Positions 1-8,400 of a stretch of DNA of 33,357 nt are shown one piece after another; positions within the stretch are counted from its first letter, which is position 1, and every line of letters begins with the position of its first letter. The position numbers and the translations under genes were made by a program. Source of the stretch: Bacillota bacterium (lineage in GTDB: Bacteria > Bacillota > Clostridia > Acetivibrionales > DTU013); NCBI GenBank assembly GCA_023418915.1, contig JAEZYU010000033.1:1-33357 (forward strand). Direction: 5' to 3'. Below the pieces are notes generated by a model. The model worked only from the letters and a program-made list of their open reading frames with translations, was not told where the DNA came from and searched no databases.

Positions 1-310
1 AGTTCGCTTATTGACACCTCGTTATACGAACCATCCTTCGCCTCGTTATACGAACCATCCTTTTCCTCGCTATAACACATATTTCAAAGAAAAAATCCCG
101 TTTGTAGAAAATTTGTCTTACATCAGCAGCGTTATTGTAGTCTGGCAATATAAGCTGCTTGCAATGGACAAAAATGCGGGTATAGGACGTTTTAGTCAAC
201 ATAATCTGGTGTTTTACTCGTTTATTCACAAGAAATTCACCTTTATTTAGAAAAATTCGTCCTATACTTGAATTTTTGTCCAGTTCGCTTATTGACACCT
301 CGTTATGCGA
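1..310. repeat. Mini-element relative with flanking short repeats
   Basis: This stretch is a patchwork of short repeats. A 29-base segment beginning AGTTCGCTTATTGACACC occurs at 1-29 and again at 282-310 with one mismatch. A 24-base unit (CCTCGTTATACGAACC...) is tandemly repeated at 17-40 and 41-64, with a partial third copy from 65. From about 71 to 133 the sequence aligns recognisably to 7107-7170, one end of the mini-element inside tnpB (shared blocks TATAACAC, TTCAAAGAAAA, TTGTAG, TCAGCAG). The opposite end (CCTCGTTAT near 298-306) matches the other end of that element. It therefore looks like a larger or composite copy of the same non-coding repeat family. The long minus-strand open frame here looks fortuitous. 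Confidence 0.55.
166..281. repeat. Long inverted repeat inside the left repeat region
   Basis: The arms at 166-189 and 258-281 are inverted copies (GGACAAAAAT...TATAGGACG against its complement). They match at about 19 of 24 positions, with the mismatches grouped in the middle five, and enclose 68 bases. A transcript could fold into a long internal-looped hairpin. The structure lies inside the repeat-family copy and is not shared with the copy in tnpB, which has different internal hairpins. Confidence 0.6.
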
Positions 311-362
311 ATATTCTCCCAATTTCCTTGTATGTTATCGTTTTTGCAGCTAAACTATTCAT
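303..362 (-). pseudogene. Gene start cut off by the left repeat element
   Basis: A perfect AGGAGG (369-374) sits six bases before an ATG at 360-362 and opens a frame of only 19 codons (MNSLAAKTITYKEIGRIFA). It stops at 303-305 exactly where the repeat-family sequence begins. A strong ribosome site feeding such a short frame suggests the 5' end of a real gene whose body was displaced by the repeat. It could also be a short leader or chance ORF. The protein family is not recognisable from 19 residues. Confidence 0.3.
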
Positions 363-420
363 ATCACGCCTCCTGTTTTTGTCTTGTCAACTTCTAAACT
401 ACAGGAAAATCGTGATTGTG

Positions 421-445
421 GGAAGACCTCTTATGAGGTTTTTCC
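421..445 (+). terminator. Possible small terminator hairpin
   Basis: ACCTC (426-430) and GAGGT (435-439) form a stem with a TTAT loop, followed on the plus strand by a T5 run (439-443). The flanking GGAA/TTCC can extend the stem imperfectly. The T-run is short and no intact plus-strand gene ends just upstream, so this is a weak call. Confidence 0.3.
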
Positions 446-513
446 ATATTTTCGCCTACGATAATTTTACTCTAAGGCTATTGTTAAAAATAACCCATTT
501 AGTCGGTAGATAT

Positions 514-3500
514 TTAATACTTGTCGTATATTCTGTAGAGGAATGCAGCCGCTTCCGCCCTTGTGGTGTTGCCAAGGGGATTGACCTTACCGCCGCTTCC
601 TACAATCAACCCTTCCTTAACGACAGAGGATACGCCCTTTACGGCATAGGCTACTACAAGGGAATTGTCAGCAAACTTGTCAAGGTCTGAAGCCGTACCA
701 TGTTCTTCAAGCTTATTCAGCATTCTTAGGGCTCTTTCAGTCAATACCATCATATCTTGCCTGGTGATACATGTATCAGGGCTGAATTTATTGTTTCCAG
801 TCCCACTGGCAATGCCAAGCCTTTTGGCTATGGCTATCTCTTTATAGTAATAGGTATCACTGCTAATATCATCGAAGTTCTCGTCAATCTTTGCATCCAC
901 ACTCAGAGTTCTGATCAGGAAGTACAGAAAATCTGCCCTTGTGATGTTTGTTTGAGGGTTGTATTCCTTCTCTGATATCCCTCTAAGTATTCCTTTGGAT
1001 GCAAGAACCTCGATTGGCTTCTTCGCCCAGACCGCACTGCCCAGGTCATCAAAAGTTTTTGTCACATAGACTACAGCATAATTACTGAAGTGAGTGGTAC
1101 TGAAAGTTACCATGCCTGTGACAGGGTCGTATTTGCCTGATGGAACTTCCACCACATTACCGCTGCCGTCAATGTACCACACGGTAATATACTCCGGGTC
1201 AGCCAGTTCCTCAGTGGCAGGTGTATAGGGGATACTTACCAATACAGGAGCATTCGGATTGCTCCACTCGGTCTGCACTCCGTCCAGGGTCATGGTTAGT
1301 TGTATGATCTTCCGGTCACCGACGGCTGCTTGCACATCATCGGGCAGGTTGTCTATATCCCCCTTACCGATGGAGATTTCAGCCTTGCTTCCACTGATTT
1401 TCGAAACACCTGTCAGCATATTGGAAGGGGCGGTGATGCTGCCTGTATCGGTATTTAGCGTAAGCGCACCTTGACAGTCAATCGAAGACAGATCCGGAAC
1501 CGGTATTCCGATCGAATAGGTGCTGGCGCCGGGAATTGGGGGTATGGTGACCACAGTCCCGTCCAAAGTAATGTTATGAGAGTCTAAGTCTATGGACGCA
1601 GCTCTGGCATCCTTATCAACCGTGACCGGAAGTGTCGTTTCAAAGCCATTTCCTGCTATCACTTCTGCTTCATAGTCCGGAACAGTTGGTGTAGACAGTG
1701 TGCTGCCACCGCCTCCACCCCCGCCGCTTGTTCTGCTGAATGTGGCGATTATTGTATGGTTGGCTGTGACATTTGTAAAGGTATAGGTTGTTATAGCTCC
1801 CTGATTGGCACCGTCAACTGTCACGGAGCTTATCCGGTATCCTGTATTAGGTGCTGTAGTAAAGGTCTGGCTGCTGCCCTCTGTTACATTCACCGCACCG
1901 CTTGGGCTGATACTGCCGCTGCTGCCCGCCGTGGCAGTAATTGTATAGGTCGTTATTGGCGCCGTACCTAGGGTGAAATTAATTGTATAAATCCTAATCG
2001 TTCCGTCCTCTGCGGTAACCGTCACCGTGGCACTGCCGGGCAGGACTGATGCCTGGGCGATGCTGACCTGGGCGGCAGGGTCATTTGCCGTTGCATTGAC
2101 CAATGTCGCTGCACTGTCGGGCAAGGTACCGTGGGGCAGCTCCACAATATATGAGGTGATGTCCGCATCAAAACCGCTAATTGTGCCGCCTCCCACCGTC
2201 AGGTCGCTCAAGTCAGCGTCATCGGAAGGAGTATAGTTTTCCACCACTTTAACCGTTAGAGTGGTGTTTTCTGTTGTATCGAAGGTGATAATAAAATCAA
2301 GCTCATCTCCGGCCGAGGGAGAAAGTCCGGACAGATACGTATCCAATATGGTCAGTGCGCTTCCCGAAGTGACGTAATCATGAGGCGTCGTCAACGGCAT
2401 TGTACCATATACCACATCCGTGACCGTGCTGGCGCTGTTCCATGTAATGATTGTACTCACATCCTGTGGGTTGCTTAAGTCGTAATTTCGGTGCTCCGGG
2501 CTGATGGAGGGCGGCTTGCTGTCAGTGATATCTATGACCAGCATTGCCGCATCGCCCACGTCAAATTCGACCGTAAGGACGAGGCTGCCGGTGGACTGCA
2601 TCGCCATATATTCCTTCTTAATGGTCAGGGTATCTCCGGTTACCGTGTAGTCCGTGCCGGAGGTCAGGCTGATTGAGCTATACACCACGTCTGTAACCGT
2701 ACTGGCGCTGTTCCATGCGATGATGGTTTGTGTGTCAGCTGGACTGTACATGTCAAAGCTAGCGGTGTCGGGGGAAATAGCAGCACCGGTTACCGCCGCC
2801 GGGTTAACCAATATACTTAGTGCCTGCGTATCGCTGCCCGCAGCGTTTTCCGCTTCAACAGTGAAGTCGAATGCTCCCTCCGTTGTCGGCGTTCCCGAAA
2901 TTGTATTACCTGATAAGTTTAAACCGTCCGGTAGGCTGCCGCTTTTTATGCTCCATATGATGGGGGTGTCACCGTCGGCCGCAAGGGTCTGGCTGTACGT
3001 TACGTCCACCGTCCCTCCCGAAAGGATGGCTGTGGTAATGGTGGGTGCCGTGCCGGTTGGTGGTGCGATATAGCTATACTCTGCGCTAACAGGCGACTCC
3101 GTGCTGTCCGTATAATTCACGCCGTCTCCTATGGCCTTCACCGAGAAGGTGTATACGCCGGTGCCGGCATCTTCAATGGCAGAAATGAATACATGTTCCG
3201 CATCAAAAGCATTGACTGGATCACCCAGTGCTGTGCCGCCTTTGTAAAGCTGCACATCGTAGCTGATAGCGCTTGCATCAGCCATCCAGGTCGCTTTCCC
3301 GGGCGTCATAACGTCCCAAGCAAGACTCTCAGGCACAGCGAGTTGGGTCGCCGTGTCAGGGGACAGCGTTCCTGCCGCCAGATGGTCTGCGGTAGTTGCA
3401 ACCAGGCCTATGTATGTTACATCACTGGTCTGTACCGCAGCAACTTCGGCTCCTTCCGGCAGGTACAGGTACAGTTTGCCGGTTGCATCGGCAAATATAC

Positions 3501-5694
3501 CGGTTATGCCATAGGAATAGATTACTTCGTCTAAATTTACCGACAGTGAACTGACCGCCGATTCTGTCGTTATGCCGGCAAGTGTTACAGTGGTAAGGAA
3601 TACATCTGTACCTCCCTCATCCGAGGACAAATTCTTAAGAATACCTGAATCTGTGCCGTCATACCCCTTTCCTATGTTCTCGGATTCAGCACCAGCTAAC
3701 GCTTTGACTGTTCCTCCACTAATAATTACGTTACCACCGCTGCCATTGATGCCGCCGCCGATACCAGCACCTCGATATCCGCCTGCTGCTGTAACTGTGC
3801 CTCCTTCGATCGTTACATTGCCGCCATTGCCAATATTCCCGCCGCCAATACCTGCTCCTCCAAATTCACTCGTTGCTGTTACTATGCCGCCTTCAATCGT
3901 TACATTGCCGCCATCGCCAAACTGTCCGCCGCCGATACCTGCGCCTGCCAGTCCGCCCATTGCCGTAATTGTACCGCCTTGAATCGTTATGCTGCCGCCA
4001 TTGCTCATATTCCCGCCGCCGATACCTGCACCTATCGCTCCACCCACTGCCGTTAATTCTCCGGCACTGTCTTCTGCAATCCGAAGGCTGGCTGTGCTTG
4101 GTACGGCAAGTCCCGCAGTATTAGCTCCGCTTTTTAAGGTATTTGTGCCTTTTAAGGTCAGGATAACGGAACTGCCCTCACCAACGGAAAATGCACAGGC
4201 GTAATCAACTGCAGAAACATCAATATTTACATCTTCCAAAGTTATATAGATATCTCCCTCAATCCCGTTGCTTACAGAAATGGAATTGACAGTAGTTGAG
4301 CCGGTGATGACATACCCTCCCGCCGATGTGATGACAATGCTTCCATCAGTAACGGAGGTCGCATCGGTTGTAGGGCTTACCCTATTATCGTTGTTGGCTT
4401 GCACCGTAAATTCTGACCCGTAGTACTCATCGGTCTCACTTCTTACCGAAATCGTGTGATCTCCCTCCGTCAGCCACAGGTAAAGCCTGCCATCCGGCGT
4501 ATCCAGTGTAATTTCATCTTCACCATCCACGCTGTAGGTCATGGTTTGAGCTGTAATTCCATACAGCCCTACTGTTGCCAGATAAACCGGGCTCTCGCCG
4601 TTGGTGGGAGTAACTCCCATACTTCCGGATTTGACTGAACCACCTGTAATGACTATTTCGCAGCCCTGCAAGACTGTGCCTCCACCGATGCCCCTGCCAC
4701 TGTCGCTGTCGGTCTCGATTCTGCCGCCATTAATGGTCACCTTTCCCACACGAGTACTCCCTCCGATACCTGCTGCTTCGATTCCCCCCATTGCCTTAAC
4801 GTTTCCGTCGTTGATTACCACAGTTCCGTTACCGCCAAGACCACCGCCGATGCCTGCACCAAACCTGCCGCCGGTTGCCACAACTGTGCCGCCTGTGATC
4901 ACCACATTACCGCTGTTGTTTTGGCCGCCGCCGATACCTGCGGCAAATTCGCCGCCTGTTGCTGTCACCACGCCTCCGGTGATCGTGATAAGGCCGCATA
5001 CTGCGAATTCATTCGTTGAAAAATAACCGCCGCCAATGCCTGCCGAATAGTATCTGCCCGTCGCATTGACAAAACCGCCGCTAATAGTAATCTCTCCGTT
5101 AACGCTATTATCGCCGCCTCCGATGCCGGCTCCATAGCCACCCGATGCCATAAGCTCGCCGGTGCTGCCCTCCATAATCAAAAGACTGGCAGTGATTGGT
5201 ACTGCAAGTCCTGCCATAAAGTTTCCGCTTTTCAAAGCATTTATCCCTGCCAGCGTCAGGCTGACGCTGCTATCTGCGCTAAGTGAAAAAGCACAGTCAT
5301 TTTTCTTTGCAGATACGTCAATATCCACATTTTCCAGCGTGATATTGGCTGTAACACCCTCTTCTATTGTAACAACGTTGGAGTTGGTATTTCCGGTAAT
5401 TATGATTTGTTGTGTGTTTACAAAGGATTCGCTGATTATTTGTTCCGCTCCGTAGGTAATGGATACCATACCTGCACCTGCATCACAAATGGTTATATTC
5501 CCCTCAGATATATCAAAAGTGTATTCATCCATACTTGAAGTAACAGCCGTCGGGCCGAACTGCATAACCACGCCCTTCACACTGTCGCCGCCGCTGTCCT
5601 GCGGTATCTCCGCAGCTACAATAGACTGCGGCCAAAGACTAAGCAATAAAGCCAACGCCAGTATCAGCGTCAGAAATCTTTTTCCCTTCCTCAT
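514..5694 (-). CDS. Large S-layer-anchored multidomain surface protein
   Basis: A secreted, cell-wall-attached protein of 1726 residues. A signal peptide spans about 1-28 (Lys/Arg start, Leu-rich core, AA cleavage site). Two blocks of Gly-rich repeats (GAGIGGG followed by a V-T-I-x-GG-x-V strand) lie at about 185-355 and 550-665, each preceded by a similar ~100-residue carbohydrate-binding-like segment, suggesting an internal duplication. Then come Ig/FN3-like regions (~785-965, the second a putative-Ig fold), two X2-type modules (~965-1050 and 1058-1150, both with IxWNSASTVTDVVY), a cadherin-like sandwich (~1154-1245), an InlB-like repeat (~1247-1320), a Gly linker, and three SLH domains (~1546-1726) that would bind secondary cell-wall polymer. 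AGGGGTGAG stands just before the ATG. It diverges from the TetR gene and probably shares its operator. Ligand unknown; adhesion or polysaccharide binding is inference. Confidence 0.9.
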   Translation of the reverse strand: MRKGKRFLTLILALALLLSLWPQSIVAAEIPQDSGGDSVKGVVMQFGPTAVTSSMDEYTFDISEGNITICDAGAGMVSITYGAEQIISESFVNTQQIIITGNTNSNVVTIEEGVTANITLENVDIDVSAKKNDCAFSLSADSSVSLTLAGINALKSGNFMAGLAVPITASLLIMEGSTGELMASGGYGAGIGGGDNSVNGEITISGGFVNATGRYYSAGIGGGYFSTNEFAVCGLITITGGVVTATGGEFAAGIGGGQNNSGNVVITGGTVVATGGRFGAGIGGGLGGNGTVVINDGNVKAMGGIEAAGIGGSTRVGKVTINGGRIETDSDSGRGIGGGTVLQGCEIVITGGSVKSGSMGVTPTNGESPVYLATVGLYGITAQTMTYSVDGEDEITLDTPDGRLYLWLTEGDHTISVRSETDEYYGSEFTVQANNDNRVSPTTDATSVTDGSIVITSAGGYVITGSTTVNSISVSNGIEGDIYITLEDVNIDVSAVDYACAFSVGEGSSVILTLKGTNTLKSGANTAGLAVPSTASLRIAEDSAGELTAVGGAIGAGIGGGNMSNGGSITIQGGTITAMGGLAGAGIGGGQFGDGGNVTIEGGIVTATSEFGGAGIGGGNIGNGGNVTIEGGTVTAAGGYRGAGIGGGINGSGGNVIISGGTVKALAGAESENIGKGYDGTDSGILKNLSSDEGGTDVFLTTVTLAGITTESAVSSLSVNLDEVIYSYGITGIFADATGKLYLYLPEGAEVAAVQTSDVTYIGLVATTADHLAAGTLSPDTATQLAVPESLAWDVMTPGKATWMADASAISYDVQLYKGGTALGDPVNAFDAEHVFISAIEDAGTGVYTFSVKAIGDGVNYTDSTESPVSAEYSYIAPPTGTAPTITTAILSGGTVDVTYSQTLAADGDTPIIWSIKSGSLPDGLNLSGNTISGTPTTEGAFDFTVEAENAAGSDTQALSILVNPAAVTGAAISPDTASFDMYSPADTQTIIAWNSASTVTDVVYSSISLTSGTDYTVTGDTLTIKKEYMAMQSTGSLVLTVEFDVGDAAMLVIDITDSKPPSISPEHRNYDLSNPQDVSTIITWNSASTVTDVVYGTMPLTTPHDYVTSGSALTILDTYLSGLSPSAGDELDFIITFDTTENTTLTVKVVENYTPSDDADLSDLTVGGGTISGFDADITSYIVELPHGTLPDSAATLVNATANDPAAQVSIAQASVLPGSATVTVTAEDGTIRIYTINFTLGTAPITTYTITATAGSSGSISPSGAVNVTEGSSQTFTTAPNTGYRISSVTVDGANQGAITTYTFTNVTANHTIIATFSRTSGGGGGGGSTLSTPTVPDYEAEVIAGNGFETTLPVTVDKDARAASIDLDSHNITLDGTVVTIPPIPGASTYSIGIPVPDLSSIDCQGALTLNTDTGSITAPSNMLTGVSKISGSKAEISIGKGDIDNLPDDVQAAVGDRKIIQLTMTLDGVQTEWSNPNAPVLVSIPYTPATEELADPEYITVWYIDGSGNVVEVPSGKYDPVTGMVTFSTTHFSNYAVVYVTKTFDDLGSAVWAKKPIEVLASKGILRGISEKEYNPQTNITRADFLYFLIRTLSVDAKIDENFDDISSDTYYYKEIAIAKRLGIASGTGNNKFSPDTCITRQDMMVLTERALRMLNKLEEHGTASDLDKFADNSLVVAYAVKGVSSVVKEGLIVGSGGKVNPLGNTTRAEAAAFLYRIYDKY

Positions 5695-5746
5695 CGGCTT
5701 CTCACCCCTTGAAAACTAAACAAATTGATAATATAATAAAATATCA

Positions 5747-5782
5747 TGACTAAATTCAGTGACTAAGGTCAGTATATATAAT
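5747..5782 (+). promoter_or_regulatory. Tandem operator and promoter between SLH gene and tetR
   Basis: Two adjacent 13-base direct repeats, GACTAAATTCAGT (5748-5760) and GACTAAGGTCAGT (5761-5773), differ at two positions. The second contains the inverted motif TGAC-N4-GTCA. A consensus TATAAT follows at 5777-5782, before the tetR ribosome site (AGGAGGG, 5803-5809). TetR proteins typically bind such sites in divergent intergenic regions, so autoregulation and control of the SLH gene are both plausible. The -35 is not clear. Confidence 0.55.
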
Positions 5783-5819
5783 TTTTTGACAAAAATCAAT
5801 ATAGGAGGGTCTAAAACCC

Positions 5820-6452
5820 ATGAAAAAAGAAAAAATGAGCCGCAGGAAGGAACAGGGTGCCGAAACAAAAAGGAAGCTTTACGAAAACGCAGAAAAGCTT
5901 TTTAATGAATACGGCATTGACGAGGTTAGCATAGACACTATCGTAGAAGCCACAGGGGTATCCAAGGGCACGTTTTATGTGCATTTTGAGTCCAAGGACG
6001 CCCTTCTCTCGTCGCTTATTACCGACTACGTAGATAAAGTAGATATGGATTACGAAGCCTTTTTGAAATCAATTCCGGCTAAAACCTCTGCGTCCGACAT
6101 CCTTATTATGCTGACCGGCAAAATATTCGACGTTATCGAACATACAATCGGGTATAAGAATATTAGAACTCTTTATAGAGTGCAGATTGGCGATTTTGCC
6201 CAGACGAGGATCGTGACAAGCTACAGCAGATCTCTATACCAAATGCTGAGATCCCTGCTTGAAGATGGTATGCGCCGGGGTGAATTCAAAACTCTACTGC
6301 CTGTGGACGAGCTTGCCCGGCACCTTATCGTCGCCATGCGGGGGCTTACCTACGAGTGGTGCATGCGCTATCCCGATTACAATTTGAAGGAGCAAGCTCT
6401 GGCTCACTTTCAATTACTGTTAGCAGGAATTGAGGCAAATGCAGCCAGATAA
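5820..6452 (+). CDS. TetR/AcrR family transcriptional regulator
   Basis: A 210-residue one-component repressor. The N-terminal TetR helix-turn-helix lies at about residues 15-62, with the family signature VSKGTFYVHFESKDALL after AEKLFNEYGIDEVSIDTIVEATG. The rest is an all-helical ligand and dimerisation domain with no recognisable ligand class. AGGAGGG ten bases upstream supports the first ATG; the ATG at codon 6 is a less likely start. It diverges from the large SLH gene, with tandem operator-like repeats between them, so its likely targets are itself and that surface protein. It converges on hgcB, with only 57 bases between the two stop codons. Confidence 0.9.
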   Translation: MKKEKMSRRKEQGAETKRKLYENAEKLFNEYGIDEVSIDTIVEATGVSKGTFYVHFESKDALLSSLITDYVDKVDMDYEAFLKSIPAKTSASDILIMLTGKIFDVIEHTIGYKNIRTLYRVQIGDFAQTRIVTSYSRSLYQMLRSLLEDGMRRGEFKTLLPVDELARHLIVAMRGLTYEWCMRYPDYNLKEQALAHFQLLLAGIEANAAR

Positions 6453-6509
6453 ATGCCGACTTTGCAAGCGCGCGGTTCCCACTCATTGTAGATTTTTCAG
6501 AATCTGTAA

Positions 6510-6812
6510 TTAACAGCACCCACTGCTACTGTCGCCTGAGCAATCACAAGTAGGCTCAGTCCCCAAAAGCCATCCCATAATAACTGCGTAAGCACATCCA
6601 ACACCTGACTTTACTTCAATTGCATTGAATGAACAGTTTTTTGCACAAGCACCGCATTCCATGCAGTTATCCTTATTAATAATTTTAATCTTACTCTCAT
6701 TATTCATTCTAAACACTTTATGAGGGCAGACATCAATACACCTTCCACAGCCAACACATTTATCTGAATTCAGTTTTAGTGTACATACATTTTTTAAATA
6801 CTTGATTCTCAT
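6510..6812 (-). CDS. hgcB: HgcB, 4Fe-4S ferredoxin of mercury methylation
   Basis: A 100-residue ferredoxin that in known methylators supplies low-potential electrons to reduce the HgcA corrinoid to Co(I). Two CxxCxxCxxxC cluster motifs are at Cys19/22/25/29 and Cys50/53/56/60, the second in the HgcB-typical form NCMECGACAKNC. A lone cysteine is at position 73 (GVGCAYA), the position of the conserved HgcB Cys73, and the protein ends in a vicinal Cys99-Cys100 pair. These distinguish it from ordinary 2[4Fe-4S] ferredoxins. The ribosome site GGAGGG (6817-6822) lies directly against the right end of the tnpB insertion element, which separates this gene from hgcA. The gene is intact, but its transcription now depends on read-through across the IS or on an IS-borne promoter. 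Confidence 0.93.
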   Translation of the reverse strand: MRIKYLKNVCTLKLNSDKCVGCGRCIDVCPHKVFRMNNESKIKIINKDNCMECGACAKNCSFNAIEVKSGVGCAYAVIMGWLLGTEPTCDCSGDSSSGCC

Positions 6813-6928
6813 AGAGCCCTCCGTGACGTACTCCCGCCGCCTATAGAGGCGGGGGCTTCTTGGGACGTATCAGCTAACGCCGATATAATTACCAAGCTAT
6901 CCCCATTCGCCCAATGGTTCTAGTATAT

Positions 6929-8202
6929 TTATGTTATTCCGAGCATACGACAGCCCTCTCGCCTTATGTTGAGTGCTGCGTTTACATCCCGGTCAATTTC
7001 TGAACCGCATTTCTTGCATGTCCATACCCGGTCAGATAATGCCAGTTCACTGTTTTTTTCTCCGCATATGTGACATGTCTTGCTTGACGGGTACCATTTA
7101 TCAATTATAACACTTCGGTTCAAAGAAAATTTTTCGGTTGTAGGAAAATTTTCTCACCTCAGCAGTGTTTCAACGAGGCGGGAGATATACTCGCCGCCTG
7201 AAATGCAAATTGGTACCCGCCACTTATAGAAGTGGGGGATATCTATCGCCTCGTTATAATCAATGGCTTGCCCTGTTCTGCAAGCTTGTATGCCAGAAAG
7301 GTCTTCAGCATACCAAAGCCATTGTCGTTTGTCGATTTCGCCAGATTCAGGCACTGAGCCATCCCTCTCATGTTCAGGTCTTCTATGACAACCGCATCAT
7401 AAGCATTGGTTATCTGCTTTGATATTTTGTGCAGGAAGTCCTTTCGTTGATTCGCTGTCCTTTCATGTAACCTGGCTACCTTCAATCTCTGCTTCTCCCG
7501 GTTTTTCCCTCCCTTCTGCCGTCTGGATAGTTTTCGCTGCTCCTTCTTCAGTTTCTCTTCTGCCTGCCGATAAAACTTCGGATATTCCGGAGCTTTCATT
7601 TCACTGTCTACATAAAGAGCTTTTGATGAATAGTCCAGTCCTAGTACTTTTTCCGCTTTTGGTGTTACTGGTTTGATATCATTTTCATACTCAACCAATA
7701 TGGATATATAGAATCTCTCTGCAGCTTTTTCACTTATTGTTGCCGACTTTATTACTGCATTTTCAGGTATCTTTCTGTGTAATTTGATCCTTACATCCTT
7801 CAGTTTAGGCAGTCGTATGGTTCTTTCTTCAACGATTCGTATAGTTCCTTTCTGATTATTGGTTGTGTATGACTTTCTGTCATGGTGCTTGCTTTTGTAT
7901 TTAGGGAATCCAAATGACGGATTCCGATAGAAATTTTTATATGCCGTGTTCAGATTGAGCTGTGCATTGGCCAACGCAAGGCTGTCCACTTCCCTCAGCC
8001 ATTCATACTCCTTTTTGTAATCGGCTGGCATACTGTATTTCTGCTGTTTCAATGCTTCTTGATCATCCTTGTATATTTCATATATTGTAATTCTGTTTTC
8101 AAGCATCTTATTGTATACAAACCTTACACACCCAAAGGTTTTTCGTATCAATACGATCTGTGACTTGTCCGGATATAGCCTGAACTTGTATGCCTTGTTC
8201 AT
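6929..8202 (-). pseudogene. tnpB: tnpB (RNA-guided nuclease family), split by an insertion
   Basis: TnpB is the RuvC-type, omega-RNA-guided nuclease of IS200/IS605 elements and ancestor of Cas12. The 5' part (8202 down to 7260) encodes the N-terminal domain and RuvC residues Asp190 (LGLDYSS) and Glu274 (VIEDLNMRGM). The reading then enters foreign sequence after GKPLII and stops at 7243. The 3' part resumes at 7104 with IDKWYPSSKTCHICG, holding the CxxC...CxxC zinc finger and the last RuvC aspartate (EIDRDVNAALNI). Removing 7111-7259 restores one frame of about 375 residues. With finger and third catalytic residue severed, the nuclease should be inactive. The piece at 6929-7123 is not a separate zinc-ribbon gene. 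Confidence 0.9.
7111..7259. mobile_element. Structured mini-element (MITE-like) inserted in tnpB
   Basis: The insertion is flanked by TTATAA on both sides (7105-7110 and 7254-7259), fitting a 6-bp palindromic target duplication. Excising it restores tnpB. It encodes nothing but is highly structured. ATATCTCCCGCCTCGTT and its near-inverse pair across 7171-7187 and about 7240-7256. An inner hairpin GGCGG(c)GAG/CTCCCGCC lies at about 7177-7199. A CCCGCCACT-TATA-AGTGGGGG hairpin at 7217-7238 resembles the IS right-end hairpin at 6832 with compensating base changes. About 65 bases at its low-coordinate end align to 71-133. It is probably a non-autonomous element; the mobilising enzyme is unknown. 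Confidence 0.7.
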
Positions 8203-8400
8203 TGCATTTCACTCATTTACATCTATTTGTTGATTCCATTTTATCATATTTTCGCTATTTCCCGAACATGCGTTTTATTTTGTATTGATATTTTTGGTAG
8301 TCTTTTGTAATATAAGAACATCGGCAATTCATCCTCCACCTTCGCTCTCACTAAAGTGAGCAATGTGGCTTAGAGGTGGAGGACTTCTTGCTATCTATTG
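8203..8400. other. IS left end and hgcA-IS junction
   Basis: This gene-free stretch lies between tnpB's start and hgcA's stop codon. It holds the tnpB leader (A/T-rich, no clear promoter boxes) and the nested left-end hairpin of the IS at about 8334-8383. Only some 10-15 bases separate the likely IS end from the hgcA stop, so the insertion spared the hgcA reading frame. Confidence 0.6.

Larger units (their letters stand above)
6824..8390 (-). mobile_element. IS200/IS605-type tnpB-only element between hgcA and hgcB
   Basis: Both subterminal hairpins typical of this superfamily are visible. At the right end, CCCGCCGCC/TATA/GGCGGGGGC at about 6832-6853 is followed on the minus strand by GTCAC. 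At the left end, a nested hairpin has CCTCCACC (about 8334-8341) pairing with GGTGGAGG (about 8376-8383) around an inner CTCAC/GTGAG stem. There are no terminal inverted repeats and no tnpA, so it must have been moved by a TnpA in trans. Exact ends cannot be fixed by eye; the call runs from just outside hgcB's ribosome site to just after hgcA's stop. The right end overlaps where a TnpB omega-RNA would be encoded. Confidence 0.85.

Noticed and set aside
17..64. 24-base tandem repeats as a CRISPR array
   Set aside because: The units abut without unique spacers and there are only two and a half copies; they fit repeat-element tips better.
8..322. 104-codon minus-strand ORF at the left edge
   Set aside because: It runs through non-coding repeat-family sequence and tandem repeats; its residue pattern is dictated by the repeats.
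3572..5026. Proline-rich plus-strand ORFs opposite the SLH gene
   Set aside because: They are antisense shadows of the Gly-rich repeats, with no ribosome sites.
3690..5160. Long repetitive tract as a CRISPR or non-coding satellite
   Set aside because: The repeats keep codon phase and encode Gly-rich beta repeats in a single long open frame.
6510..6812. Ordinary 2[4Fe-4S] ferredoxin
   Set aside because: CMECGAC, Cys73 and the C-terminal Cys-Cys, together with nearby hgcA, identify HgcB.
6929..7123. Stand-alone zinc-ribbon gene
   Set aside because: It is the 3' end of tnpB; removing the 7111-7259 insert joins it in frame to the 5' part.
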